64,000 nucleotides of DNA from Paraspadella gotoi (Eukaryota > Chaetognatha). Of the stretch, positions 34,121 through 45,011 are shown piece after piece. The DNA is taken from contig CM119265.1 of assembly GCA_051294375.1 (NCBI GenBank), positions 20,464,672 through 20,528,671 of the forward strand, read 5' to 3'. Both the position numbers and the translations under genes were made by a program. The stretch's first letter is position 1, and each line of letters begins with the position of its first letter. The notes under the pieces were generated by a model. That model saw only the letters and a program-made list of their open reading frames with translations, was not told where the DNA came from and made no database searches.

Positions 34121-34165
34121 GCCAGACATGTTTCGGTCATTCAGTTAAGAGCCTTCATCAGTGCT
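34121..34165 (-). ncRNA. Second hammerhead-like motif (- strand)
   Basis: On the - strand: CTGATGA (34161-34155), AGGCTC...GACC as a poor helix II, GAAA (34134-34131), ACATGTC (34131-34125). The downstream tail TATGTCAAATAAATCGTTGT parallels that of the 8.35-kb copy. Helix II pairs at only two or three positions, so this copy is probably inactive. The matching stretch in the other palindrome arm is N (36044-36288). Confidence 0.45.
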
Positions 34166-34408
34166 TGACAATCAATATAGTTTAAATATGTAAAAATCAC
34201 CATTTGAAGAAAAAAAAATACTGAAATTTTTAAAAGAACGTAAAAAGGACAATGAAAGTTTCACAATGAGTAATAGTCCTTTAAAAATCCATGATAGCAG
34301 CGATAAGCCTTAAAAAATTGAGACCAGAAAAACTTTCAAAGGGAAACTTTAAATATGTAGTTCTAGGTTTGGCAAATTGAAAAAGTGAGACGGTTGAAAA
34401 TTAAAAAG

Positions 34409-34651
34409 ATGAGGCAATATCGCGCCAAAAGAGACATGCGAATAAGAGACAAGACGACTGCCCGCCAAACAGAAAAGGTCACACGCTTTTTGACTCGAAC
34501 TATTTTATTCCAGTCATTCGCTCCGCCCTCTGGCATCCAAATTGACGAGAAACAAATAAAATTACTATTTTTAAATTTTTTTTGGAAACGAAATCCTTGG
34601 AATCTTGTTCTCTCGAATTCTTTTTCGAAAAGAAGAAAAAAGAAAATTTGA
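34409..34651 (+). CDS. 80-aa ORF in palindrome arm (unrecognised)
   Basis: ATG at 34409, stop ending 34651. It starts MRQYRAKRDMRIRDKTTARQ, contains FAPPSGIQIDEKQIKLL and ends SFSKRRKKKI. A possible acceptor (ACTATTTTATTCCAG, 34498-34512) lies inside it, so the second half alone could be an exon. The other arm (35660-35880) breaks this frame with indels. No family recognised. Confidence 0.25.
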   Translation: MRQYRAKRDMRIRDKTTARQTEKVTRFLTRTILFQSFAPPSGIQIDEKQIKLLFLNFFWKRNPWNLVLSNSFSKRRKKKI

Positions 34652-34757
34652 AAATTTACTGTGGGTTTTTTTTTTTTCTCTGTTTGAGACCAAAAAAAAA
34701 AAAAAGAGCCCATTACGGATTTTCGTTGAGATTACCTGAAAACAAAAGAGGAAGAGA

Positions 34758-34843
<86 letters not shown>
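34758..34843. repeat. (GA)n microsatellite
   Basis: About 40 GA units with one GGA slip, inside the spacer of palindrome 2. Confidence 0.95.
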
Positions 34844-34847
<4 letters not shown>

Positions 34848-35159
34848 AATAAAAAGAAATATATGTAATTAAAACTTCATTTCAAATTTGAACGGCAAAT
34901 CTTATTAACAACTTAATATCTGCGATCTCATTCTCCTGACTGCTTTTGAATTATCCCTCCTTTCATTTATATTTCACTTCCTTTTCTTCCATCTAATATT
35001 TTAATACTTTCTTCTTGTTATTTTATCTCTCTAATATTTTTTTCATTTCTCTTTTTTATTTCCTTTCTTCTTCCTTCTTGCTTTTTTTTTTCATTCACTT
35101 CGCTACAATTTTTTTCTGCGACAAGCAAACATCTCTCTCTATCTTCCTATTCCTCTTTT

Positions 35160-35183
35160 CTCTCTTTCTCTCTTTCTCTCTCT

Positions 35184-35226
<43 letters not shown>

Positions 35227-35459
35227 CTCTCTCTTCTCTCTCTCCTCTCTCTCTCTCTCGCTGTTTCACGAAAGAAGCAAGGTAACACGAATCCGTTCTA
35301 ATTGGCAACAAAGCGAAACTCGTTTCCGGATTTTTGCAAATTTCTCTCTCTCTCTCTAACTCTCTCTCTATCTATCTATCTATCTATCTATCATCTATCT
35401 ATCTATCTAATATCTATCTATCTACTAATCCTATCTATCTCTATCTATCTATCTATCTA

Positions 35460-35526
<67 letters not shown>

Positions 35527-35606
35527 ATTCTACTCTATCTATCTATCTTTTCTCTCCTCTCTCCTTCTCCTCCTCTCTCTCTCTCTCTCTCTTCTCTCTC
35601 TATCAC
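35160..35606. repeat. Compound (CT)n/(CTAT)n region ending at a 25-N gap
   Basis: CT blocks alternate with CTAT blocks (35366-35460, 35512-35548) up to the N run at 35607-35631. Confidence 0.95.
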
Positions 35607-35631
35607 NNNNNNNNNNNNNNNNNNNNNNNNN

Positions 35632-36881
35632 AAAAAAAAACCCACAGTAAATTCAAATTTTCTTTTTTCTTCTTTCGAAAAAGAATTCGAGAAGAACAGA
35701 GATTCCAAGGATTTCGTTTCCAAAAAAAATTTAAAAATAGTAATTTTATTTGTTCTCGTCAATTTGGATGCCAGAGGCGGAGGCGAATGACTGGAATTAA
35801 AATAGTCCCGAGTCAAAAGCGTTGACCTTTTGTTTGCGCAGCGTCTTGTCTCTTATTCGCAATGTCTCTTTTTGGCGCGATTGCCTCATCTTTTATTTTC
35901 ACCGTCTCACTTTTTCAATTTGCCAAACCTGAAACTACATAATTTAAATTTCCCTTTGAAAGTTTTTCCTGGTCTCAATTTTTAAGGCTTATCGCTGCTA
36001 TCGATGGATTTTTAAAGACTATTACTCATTGTGAAAACTTTCANNNNNNNNNNNNNNNNNNNNNNNNNNNNNNNNNNNNNNNNNNNNNNNNNNNNNNNNN
36101 NNNNNNNNNNNNNNNNNNNNNNNNNNNNNNNNNNNNNNNNNNNNNNNNNNNNNNNNNNNNNNNNNNNNNNNNNNNNNNNNNNNNNNNNNNNNNNNNNNNN
36201 NNNNNNNNNNNNNNNNNNNNNNNNNNNNNNNNNNNNNNNNNNNNNNNNNNNNNNNNNNNNNNNNNNNNNNNNNNNNNNNNNNNNNNNNCAACAGCATCAT
36301 TGTCCTCAAAAAACCACAACCGAATCGGTTTCTCGAATTCAAAGAAACAATATGTTTCGTCACGGTTTAAAAATAAAACATAAAAATAAACAAAACACAA
36401 AAAAAAGAAAGCAAACCTCTTATCGGTGATTGACAGTTTTCCCTGTTTTTCCTTTTCTTTTCTTTTCCTTTTTTTTTTTTACTAGTTTCGACTTATTTTT
36501 CCCTTTTTTTTCGGTGTTTGCGTAAGAGAGAGGATTGTTATGCCTGTGTGATTTTTTTCTTCCTCTTCCGCTCTTCCTCCTCCTCTTCCTCCTACGTTGG
36601 TCCCTTATTCTCCTTACCTAACTTACCATCACGAAATCGTGTTTTTTCGTCCTTCGCGATTCTCGTTTTTTTGTTTACGCGGACAAATTTCCTTTTTCCT
36701 TAGCGACGGTGGAAAAAAAAATCACTAAAAATAGTTTTTACGTCTTTTGAATCTTTTGTTTGAATTATTGGATAAAAAATTTTAAAACAAATAAGTAAAA
36801 AAATGAAAGGTGAAAAGCCTGATTAACTGCCAAAGACAAATCCTTGCGAAATTCTTGCAATTGTACAAAAATGAGAGAGAG
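35632..36881. repeat. Right arm of palindrome 2, isolated between two 25-N gaps
   Basis: Bounded exactly by 25-N runs (35607-35631 and 36882-36906) with an internal 245-N gap (36044-36288) opposite 33972-34237. This is a stand-alone contig placed in inverted orientation beside its near-identical partner. Confidence 0.9.
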
Positions 36882-36906
36882 NNNNNNNNNNNNNNNNNNN
36901 NNNNNN

Positions 36907-37934
36907 TGGGAGATGTCGAGATGGAGACGGCGTAGTCGACGCGGTTGCAAACTGTTTTTTGATACGTGATTGGGCCATTGGGAAAATGTTATTTATATTG
37001 ATTTTTATAATAAAACGAAAATTTTTAAAAATCCGGATTTTAATGCACCTCTGGCTCTTTTCCGTTCCGATCGTCCATTAACACCATCTTCGGACGCTAC
37101 GGTTTTCTATCGATAATCTAACAAAGTTGTTTGGCGTTCATTGTCAATTCGAAATTATGTTTCTTTATTCTTCTCGGTTTGTTTCGAAATTTTTTTGCGG
37201 TTCCATGTTCCTGCGTGAAGTGAACGTGAGTGAGTTCCTGAAGATTTGTGTAAGGGCATAAAGTATTAAAGTCACATATGGATAAAATAATTGGATTCAC
37301 TGTTTAATTATTTCATGACAATTCTCGGCTTCTTCAGAGAATAGAGAAAAAACCTTTCTTTCTCCAGCAGAAATATCCCCGGTAACTGAGCTTCACAGGT
37401 CACAGAATATTTCTTCGTTTCGTTAAATGTTTTTGAAATGATCGAACGCGAGAAGTTATCACTTGCTAGGAATATAAGTATTTCCGGCCGAAACCTTATG
37501 TTCATGTATGAACACAAGGATTTGGTATCATCGTCAAGAGAGACTGGAACTTTGGTTTAAGTTGCCCAAAGATTTCGATGCGTCAAAATCATTGTGGGCT
37601 GCCAGATGGTCAAACGTCGATGGCAGGGGAACAGGTCGTATCCAAGTGTGTCGTTCTTCTGTCAGATCCTTAAAATAAGTTCTAGGATAGTTGAATCGTA
37701 AAACGCCACAGAGTCATGCAAAGAAATGCGCTATCTAAAATTTTTTTTTAAAAATTAAGGAATTCTTTTTCTAGTTTATCAATATTTTGCCGCTTGCTGA
37801 ACCCTACAGAAGGCGGTAACGAGCAGACCTGAAAATCTTTGCCACTGCGGCTTCTCTGTCCCACATGTGTCTGTAACATGGCGACAGTTTTGTAACACAA
37901 CCTTAATTTCTATGTACCATCGAGAACCATTTTT
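36907..37934. other. AT-rich with short - strand frames
   Basis: - strand frames at 37118-37300 and 37308-37517 have mixed composition, but each ends in its own stop with no shared splice signals. At 37780-37900 all three - strand frames look peptide-like, so no call is made. Downstream of the poly(A) signal of the - strand gene. Confidence 0.3.
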
Positions 37935-37948
37935 TTTATTGATTTATT
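37935..37948 (-). terminator. Two overlapping AATAAA poly(A) signals (- strand)
   Basis: AATAAATCAATAAA read on the - strand, 17-30 nt after the TAA that closes the putative terminal exon. Confidence 0.45.
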
Positions 37949-37964
37949 GGTAAAATGTTAGATT

Positions 37965-37977
37965 TTATCGATTCTGA
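37965..37977 (-). CDS. Putative terminal exon, - strand gene
   Basis: A strong acceptor (TTCTATCTTCTCTCTTTATAG) ends at 37978. The next 13 nt complete the split codon CC|T and then read Gln-Asn-Arg-stop. The two AATAAA signals follow immediately. The phase match with the preceding exon is exact. Confidence 0.4.
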
Positions 37978-38169
37978 CTATAAAGAGAGAAGATAGAAGA
38001 ACATAACAAGCATATAATTTTAATATATAAAAAACAAAAAATGGGAATTATAAAATAAAAAGAAAAATTTTATATAAAAAATTATATATATTACGTACAT
38101 AGTAATAATATAAAGCAATTAAAAAAAAAGAGAAAAGTACCCAAAGGAACAGGTATGCCAGGTACTTAC

Positions 38170-38246
38170 GGATGCCACAAGCTACTGGCTAATACAATTT
38201 TTAATGCCTCCTCGAAAACCAGATGTAGCGCATAAAAAAATTTTAT
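38170..38246 (-). CDS. Putative penultimate exon, - strand gene
   Basis: 77 nt between the acceptor GCTATCATAG and the donor CATCC|GTAAGT. In phase 0 it reads IKFFYALHLVFEEALKIVL then ASSLWHP. Amphipathic, not repeat-derived. The phase-2 end matches the terminal exon at 37977. Its upstream partner (38399-38738) ends in phase 0 as required, but that frame contains stops, so the gene may be a pseudogene, misread, or have its true coding exons elsewhere. Confidence 0.4.
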
Positions 38247-38398
38247 CTATGATAGCTTACAAAAAAAAACATCAAAATGAGACCAAAGGTTCTCCGTCGA
38301 AGAAGATTCACTCGAGAAAAAATAACATAAAGAAAAAAAAATAAAAAAATAACAAAACAGTTCAGGCAGATAATATAATATGCAACGTCATAACTCAC

Positions 38399-38738
38399 CC
38401 GTCCTCTTTGCACAACACTTTTCCTTTTTTCCACTTTCCTTCACACTTCGATTGTCCATACAGCTCAAAATTCCATGGTACGTCAGTGTAAGACAGCAGT
38501 CGGAGGCGCGTCAGGAAGGTCCGACAATATCGCCCAATGGTCGCAAGAGGAAAGATCTTCTCCAGACACGTGCAGATTCGGTTACTTTCCTGATCTTCTT
38601 TCGGTGACAATCTCGCTCAGGCTAGACGAGCAGTCCGTTGGGGGCTTTGGAATCGGATCGTCGGAAGTGTGCCGATGGGCGGATTGTGGGAGTAGTAGGT
38701 AGTTTCGATTGCAAGGAATCATTCCGAGGGCGCACGTT
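38399..38738 (-). CDS. Putative internal exon with conflicting frame, - strand gene
   Basis: Bounded by an excellent acceptor (TATTATATTTTTCTTTCAG) and the donor GGACGG|GTGAGT. The frame that joins the next exon reads CALGMIPCNRNYLLLPQ, then SDDPIPKPPTDCSSSLSEIV and TERRSGK,stop at 38582; after this TAA it stays open for about 32 codons (DLSSCDHWAILSDLPDAPP), then meets three TGA codons. Single-base errors, an unseen intron or a decayed gene would each explain this. Confidence 0.35.
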
Positions 38739-39109
38739 CTGAAAGAAAAATATAATACTTTGAGTGTTGGTTGATGTGTTAATTTTTCATTCTTGATGTG
38801 TCTGTGTAGTATTGGGGTAATCCCAACATGATTATTCGCGCGATTTTTGCCTACAGGAGAGCAATATGTAAGCTCTCTTGATCACTATAAATTAGAATTT
38901 TAAAAACTGACATCGACGCCGACATGCTTTTTGATAGGTCGAAGTCGTAATTCGTCCTTCTATATCTCTATTCCCGGAGTCGTCGGGAGATCGGAATGTA
39001 GACTTTGAGAGTTATCGGGAGAAATTTGAAGGTGTTGAATTAAGATGAGACGAGTGAGTAGGGTGAAGAGGAGGATTGTGAGAGTAGAGGAAAAGGAGAG
39101 AGATTGCTC

Positions 39110-39481
39110 TATCCTATCCTTCTGCCACCGACTTTTCAACCGCACCTTCATCCCATTGCGCTCCCGACGGCCGAACGCGACCGGCGCTCTTTCGAAGAAC
39201 CCCGGTTCTCGCAACCCTCGACCGCGCGGGGTCGAAGGCGCGGTAAATGACTCGAAGAGTAGACGCGGCTTCGGAAGTGCAGTTTGTGGAATCTCTGGGC
39301 CGAAGACGATGTCTTCGCGAGGATGAAAAGCCGGCGCCAGAATCGGAGGACGAGTTTGGGGGCGTCGGCGGCTCGGTAGCTCGGAAAGATCGCGGTGGGC
39401 TTAGGGTGGCTCGATGAGAGGGGTTGGTCTCTTGAAGGTGGGAACAAATGCGGTTTCGCCCTTCAGCAGATCCTTAAGCTT
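39110..39481 (-). CDS. Putative exon region, Pro/Arg-rich, - strand gene
   Basis: One - strand frame reads KLKDLLKGETAFVPTFKRPT, then a TAA near 39403, then PRRRPQTRPPILAPAFHPRE, DIVFGPEIPQTALPKPRLL and RNGMKVRLKSRWQKD. Apart from the one stop the frame is coherent for over 110 codons. Overlapping + strand frames exist (ATG at 39247, 56 codons) but look like shadows. Splice borders could not be fixed. Family not recognised. Confidence 0.35.
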
Positions 39482-39638
39482 CAGAGCCGTATGTTAAAAT
39501 CGCCGAAAACCTTTGCTGATGCAATAGAATCTCTAATTGACTATTCGTGTTCTAATAGTGGACGAGGATTTAAGTGTTCCAAGTAAAAGTCAACAAGTAG
39601 ATTGCGGCTGTTCGTGTTGGATTTTGTTATTGACTCAC

Positions 39639-39761
39639 CAGGCGAGTAGCGATGATGAAAGCCACAGTCGCCTCCATGCTCAGATCCTCCTGTTCCTCGA
39701 TGTGGTAGACGAAAGCCTTGACAAGACCACAGTTGTATAAGCGGCTTTTGGTCGCATCCAT
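39639..39761 (-). CDS. Putative first coding exon, - strand gene
   Basis: ATG at 39761-39759, then exactly 41 codons to a strong donor (CGCCTG|GTGAGT). Residues start MDATKSRLYNCGLVKAFVYH and continue IEEQEDLSMEATVAFIIATR: a predicted helical, mixed-charge segment with normal codon usage. This is the most convincing exon in the window. A second donor-like GTAAGT sits 12 nt upstream of the ATG and could mark an alternative 5' exon. No family recognised. Confidence 0.45.
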
Positions 39762-39889
39762 GTTGACTTACTCGTAAGAATGCCATTGTTTCGAGCTGAA
39801 GTATGATTCGGGAAATAATAGAGGAACTTTTCCGGAATTCACTGAAGGACACGGTTGTAGATTTGTATGTTGGGATCAACGTTTTTTGT

Positions 39890-40950
39890 TATGTGCTTTT
39901 ATTTCTGCCCCCTCTGTTGGTATTTTTTTTCTCGTCAAACGCTTAAAGTAAAATTCGGTCGTAATAAAAAAATAAAAGAGGAAAAGGGAAGTAAGAAAGA
40001 GAGGGATCTCCGAGTACGGAAAGATAAATTTATCTAGTTTATCACGCAGCCATAGGGTGAGGGTGTGTGGTTAATTTCTCCGCGTGGTGTCGGCCGTTGT
40101 GCTTCCGCTGGCCAATGATGTAAAATAAGATCGTATACTGCTTTTTTATAGCTACGTGATCCGCTCAATAGATGCTAATAATTATGGGTTTTAATTCAAC
40201 AATAGTACAGTATGTTCTCACTTTCTATCCTTTTTCTTTTATTTAACGTTTCTGTAGTGCGAGATATGGTTGCTATCAGTTTGACACATTAGGGATAAGC
40301 AATGAATCATAGTGAACATAGTGTGACTGCTTCGATTGGGAAGCCTGTTCTCTCGTAGTATTCTAAACAAATCAGTTTTTTTTCAACAATGCTTTAATTG
40401 TGTTATTGCTTTATTGCTTCATCACTTTAAAACCGTTATCTGCTCGCTCAATCGATCGATGGATTCAATAAATCTCTTCTCACCGATTAGATACGATCTC
40501 TTTATTTAGTCGCGTACAATAAGCAATAGTGAGTCTGTATTCTCCGTCCTGGTCATTAAAAATTCACACCAAAATTCCATATCACCACCTTCGACCAATC
40601 GACCTTCTACACCCACCTTCTTACTTATTCTGCTAGCCACCACTAAGCATTGCACAAGAAACAACTCAGCCGCATTATACCGCAATTACTCCAACATCAA
40701 TCTTTACATTGTATAACAGGATACCAAATCACTCTGCGCCACCCGTCTCCGGCTCCAACTCTCCACCCCAACCTTCTCTCTTGAGAGTCTTACTGCTAGC
40801 CACCGCACTCATTTCCCTCCAGCTTCATCGCCTCACCTTCATCCAACCTCTTACCTTCTTTTAAGCTCTTACCACCCCACTTCCTGCCCACGCTACGCCT
40901 CCAGCTTCTCCACCCACTTCTTTCTTACTCTACCACCCACTCCATCCCAC
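39890..40950. other. No gene seen
   Basis: AT-rich to about 40560, then C/T/A-rich DNA with many CCACC and CTTC words. Stops are frequent on both strands. Confidence 0.5.
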
Positions 40951-40952
40951 AT

Positions 40953-41252
40953 ATGGTGCGCCTAACCAATCAATTCGCTCTCAAACCCGACCCTACTATC
41001 GACATCTTCTCCTCTTCAACAACAACCAGAGTTCGATGCATCTCTCGTTCACACAAACCTGCAATAAATATATTATCCGAAATAATATCTGTGAGGTGGA
41101 GACTAGTATGTGTGGCTGTGGACCGCCCATCTATAGAGAACCCGCCAGTGCCTATATTACCTGCAAGGCCGGCGAAGCAAGCTCGCCCGACAGGTCGGGC
41201 CCCACCGAAAATTAAAATATTCCGTAATTTACCTCGATGGAACTACGGTTAA
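40953..41252 (+). CDS. 99-aa ORF (unrecognised)
   Basis: ATG at 40953 to TAA at 41250-41252. The C-terminal half (PSIENPPVPILPARPAK then a basic tail ending PRWNYG) comes from a GC-rich island in AT-rich DNA, with a short imperfect inverted repeat around 41175-41200. The N-terminal half is Ser/Thr/Ile-rich. Confidence 0.2.
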   Translation: MVRLTNQFALKPDPTIDIFSSSTTTRVRCISRSHKPAINILSEIISVRWRLVCVAVDRPSIENPPVPILPARPAKQARPTGRAPPKIKIFRNLPRWNYG

Positions 41253-41259
41253 ATGGATC

Positions 41260-42300
41260 ATTATAAGTATTTAATCTTTTAAAGAATACATTTTTATAAA
41301 TATGTTTCAGTTCCATTATGTGGGTTAATAAATTTCGAAATTAACATCCATTAACTCGTCTAAAGGCATAGAAATCATATTTGAGGGCGGATGACATTCT
41401 ATTAGACTCATTACGCCCCTCCATTCCCCTCCCGAAGCGGTCCTTCGATTGATTGAGTTCCTATGTAACGACCCGTATTTTTCAAAGGATTAAAACGGTG
41501 GCTTTTAAAGATTGCAATCCATGAGAATCGAAGAAATTCTTCTCTGGTCTGGTAATTTATGATAATTGGATTTTTATTAAGAACCTCAATTGATAAATCA
41601 AACAGTGAAAATTTTTCGATGAATCATAAGAATATCGATGTCCCTTAAACTTGTATACAGAGTACTTTGACATTCGAGTAAAGTGAAGATGAGTTTTTAG
41701 ATATATTAATGTGACGAGTTTTCGCACACCCTACGCGCATCAATGAAAAACGATTGTCATATCCCTGATTACCTTCTCGTTTGAAGTAAACCAGGTTTAT
41801 CTCGTGTTTTCCTCACTGAACACTATTCTTTTTTTGCTGCCTTTTCGGGTGTGATTTAGGTGCAATGATATCGTTTAATTATTGTACAGTGAACGACTCT
41901 TTCGAACTATTTTTTTATAGATTGATAACTTAGTAAGTCGTTGAATTTATTCCCGTTCTTATCTCAAATGCCGCAATTAGAATTAATGTTCTTGTTGGTT
42001 ATTCTACTAATTATGATTTAGTGATGGAACTGGAATATTATCCGTATCATTTTTATGTTAACTCTTACTCTCTTTTTTTATACTTTTCCTTCTTGATTTT
42101 TTTAGTCACGTGCTTGTGCTTGCTTTTGATCTGTTGCTTCTGCATCTCTTTTTGTTCTTTCTTTCTTTCATATCCTTTGGTTTCTTTGCTTTTCTATATC
42201 TATTTCTTCTTTCCTTTATCTGTTATTTCCTTGCATATTCTATTCTTTACTTATATATAATTTTTCGTTTCGTTTCTGTCTTTAATCAAAGTCCAAATGT
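41260..42300. other. AT-rich, no gene seen
   Basis: T-rich DNA. A frame over 42110-42496 has a coding-like last third (SFIGIILSEALPIM, then PKRKNVQTH), but the start lies in T-rich low complexity. Confidence 0.4.
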
Positions 42301-42624
42301 CTTGAACTCCAATAGTTTCATCGGCATTATTTTGTCCGAGGCACTTCCAATAATGTGTCTACTTTTCCCGACAGTTGTGCTTCCAAATATAACGAAAACC
42401 AATATGCAAGAGTCCGCCGGGAGATCTCAGATAAAACCAAAACGAAAGAACGTACAAACTCACTGCACCGCCACCTACCCCGCGCCGATCGTGTGAGCCG
42501 CTACGAAAAACAGCCCTTCTGACTGGCAACCCACTCCTTAGATCTCTGCAGCGGCTCGGAGTCAAGTACTACCAACAGGAACACACTAATGCTATTGTAC
42601 GCCGATAGATGACGAAATCTGGCT

Positions 42625-42760
42625 CAGACTGAATTTAGCACGCGATTCAGGTAATAACAAATTACTTGATTACTTGGTTTACTTAGTAATTGAAACGATG
42701 AAGAGAGAGTTCGGGAAAGAAAGAGACAAGAGTGATAGAGAGAGGAGAGGAGAGACTGCG
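42625..42760. repeat. Direct copy of the 33.0-kb segment
   Basis: AATAACAAATTACTTGATT, GGTTTACTTAGTAAT, GAAACGA and GGGAAAGAAAGAGA occur in the same order as at 33029-33110, with indels. Confidence 0.75.
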
Positions 42761-42925
42761 CGCCTTCATAACGCACGGAGAGAGTCGGAGACATCCTCGG
42801 CCACGGCGAGCATCGTCGTCTCTGAGCGTCCCTCAGGATAACGCACTACACTCACGATAGATAGCACCTCCACATAGATCTGGACGACTAGGTCATTTTC
42901 TCGCTCGTCCCGTACCGAAGAGAGA

Positions 42926-43153
42926 GTGAGATGCGTAGGAGAACGACGTCTCGATCAGCGGAAATCCGACGAGCCGTTGCTGGGGCAGGACTCGATTGAC
43001 GGCGGGGAAATAGAGAAGGAACGAGGTGAGGTCGACGATGGCGGCCGGACGGGAAGGATGTACGATGGAGAATTGAGGTTCAGAGGAAATTCGATATGGA
43101 TAGTCCTGGAGAACAACGATATGATAGGAAATAGTAGATTAGATAAGATATAG
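42926..43153 (+). CDS. 75-codon ORF, acidic (unrecognised)
   Basis: A non-ATG start frame reads DEPLLGQDSIDGGEIEKERG, then MYDGELRFRGNSIWIVLENN and stops at 43151-43153, just before a degenerate (GATA)n. A separate ATG at 42930 in another frame stops early. No splice sites were identified and the flanking sequence appears indel-rich. Confidence 0.2.
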   Translation: MRCVGERRLDQRKSDEPLLGQDSIDGGEIEKERGEVDDGGRTGRMYDGELRFRGNSIWIVLENNDMIGNSRLDKI

Positions 43154-43225
43154 ATATGAAATAGATAGATAGATAGATATGACAGTAGAGTAAGAGGTGA
43201 TAGAATCGATAGATAGATAGATAGA
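43138..43225. repeat. Degenerate (GATA)n
   Basis: ATAGATAGATAG blocks at 43150-43175 and 43205-43223 separated by complex sequence. Confidence 0.8.
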
Positions 43226-43649
43226 GTGACGAGTAGAGAGGAGAGAAGAGAGAGGAATGTGCGGAAAATCGGAACGAAGATTGAGAGACCTCGCGGACGA
43301 GACGGAATGGAGAGGTAGAGAGCCGAGACTGTTGCCGAGAGTTTCGCGATTTGTATGAGATTGGCCAGAATGAAGATAGGCAACGCCTTGACTTGTTTTG
43401 CATATCGTTTTTTCCACTATACATTACTACATATATCGTATGAAACAGCTGTAAATGGAGAAAGTACCTTGGTACCGACGTAGAGTTTTGATACTCAAAA
43501 TATGGCAATCAAACTTAGGTTTTAAAGCTTTATACTTGGCCAAATACATACAAGACTACACAACATAGACACGTAAATGTTAAAATCATTCTTAACTGGA
43601 GCCAGTTTATTCCCATTATATTAATACAAAACATTTATGATTCACTCAC

Positions 43650-43866
43650 CCACGACGCTCAATGACCGGTACGCCACAAGACGCGCCTGACGCGCCGTCA
43701 CTCGAGCGTTTGCCAGCGTACCGTTTAACGTGACACGACCACATCGGTCAGAACCGGAATGTGTCATCGAAGGAACTGGCGGATCGACGCCGACGATGCG
43801 GCCGACAAGTCGATGCGTTGGTTTTCGCAGAAAAGTCGGAATCAATTTGGTTTGTTAGTGGTTCGC
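43650..43866 (-). CDS. Possible internal exon, - strand
   Basis: 217 nt between the acceptor AAGTAATTCTTAG and the donor GTCGTGG|GTGAGT. One frame reads EPLTNQIDSDFSAKTNAS, a basic RPHRRRR run, SSFDDTFRF then TGA, resuming DGASGASCGVPVIERR. The other long frame reads VGRIVGVDPPVPSMTH and CGRVTLNGTLANARVTARQ with no stop until the donor. Neither is decisive. The high GC content against AT-rich flanks supports an exon. Confidence 0.3.
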
Positions 43867-43869
43867 CTA

Positions 43870-45000
43870 AGAATTACTTAGTTTATCGGTGGGACACACA
43901 AACAGTGAAATCGATAAGGGACACACGTTTTATTAGCTCAAAGACTGTAGTCAAATTAATCGTATATTGTATATCTAAAGGGGAAAAAGAAAAAAAAAAC
44001 ATTACAAACATAAAGGATCTGTTAATTGTTTTTTTTTGTTGTTGTTGCTTGTATATTTTTTTTGTAATTTTATCCGTTTTTTGTAAATTTTTCATTGTTG
44101 GGTTAGTCCAACGGTGAGTCCTATGATTTATTAATTAAGAGTATTATTTCTTTTTTTTTTTACTTTTTCTCCGATCTCCAATGTCCCCCCGACGCCCTTA
44201 TTACTACGCCGATCCGAAATAATTTAGGGCCGAAAAGATGATTATAGTGCCACGAAGAAAAAAAATTGTCGGACTGTTTCGTGTCGATTTCAACGACGAA
44301 TGCGGCTCGTGATTCGTAGAACAGGATCTCTTCTCTGACGCTGCTCTTCTCTCGTCGGCAATCTCTCTCTGCTCTCTCTCTATTCCTCTGCTCGTCTCTT
44401 CTCCTCCTCTCTCTCTCGTCTCTCTCTCATCTCTACTCTCTCTCGATTTCCCATTCCGTCTTCCCTCTTCTCCACTCCCCTATTGAGTTTTACCTAGAAC
44501 CTGAATTTGAATAAAGCTCTTCCTTCCGCTCAAACTCTCCCTTTCTCTCTCTCTCTACCCTCCTGCTTCTTTGTTCAGTGCATCTCTCTGCTCTCACCCT
44601 CCCTTGTCCTCAAACTCCTCTCTTGCTCTAGCTTACATACCTTAGGTCTTTCTCTCTTGCCTCTTCGGCTCCAGCGTTTGAGAAAGAGATGTTCCAAAGA
44701 ACGATAGTCAGTGCTGAATCTTTCTCCTGTAAAAAACGATGATAAATAAAGTATAGTTTTAACTATGATCGATATACGCAGACTGTTCTCTCTGCTTCTT
44801 GTCGCTCCACGTCTACTGCTCACTACATACTATTTCTCTCTCTTGCTTATCTCTCGCGACCTCTCTCTCTACTTCGCTCACTCTCACTACTTCTAAATCA
44901 AACTATCGTCGTCCTCTCAAACCGATCTAAGAAGTTATATGTTACAATAGTGAATAATCATCAAGTATTCCAGTAAGAGTCAATCAATAATGATTATAAT
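43870..45000. other. AT- and T-rich, (CT) low complexity, no gene seen
   Basis: Short pyrimidine-rich blocks at 44330-44460 and 44520-44660. Nothing assignable. Confidence 0.5.
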
Positions 45001-45011
45001 CCACAATTATC

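Larger units (their letters stand above)
33376..34672. repeat. Left arm of palindrome 2
   Basis: Inverted counterpart of 35632-36881. Anchors: CCGTCGCTAAGGAAAAA (33543) against TTTTTCCTTAGCGACGG (about 36695), GATGCTGTTG (33959) against CAACAGCATC (36289), and GATAGCAGCGATAAGCC (34292) against GGCTTATCGCTGCTATC (35987). The arms are separated by 960 bp of spacer that includes (GA)n and (CT)n. Confidence 0.9.

Noticed and set aside
39247-39417. 56-aa + strand ORF (MTRRVDAASEVQ...)
   Set aside because: Overlaps the more coherent - strand exon region with splice evidence around it; likely an antisense shadow of GC-rich coding DNA.
43650-43866. ABC-transporter nucleotide-binding domain (GRVTLNG-like words)
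   Set aside because: No Walker A motif, signature or Walker B; a short resemblance only.
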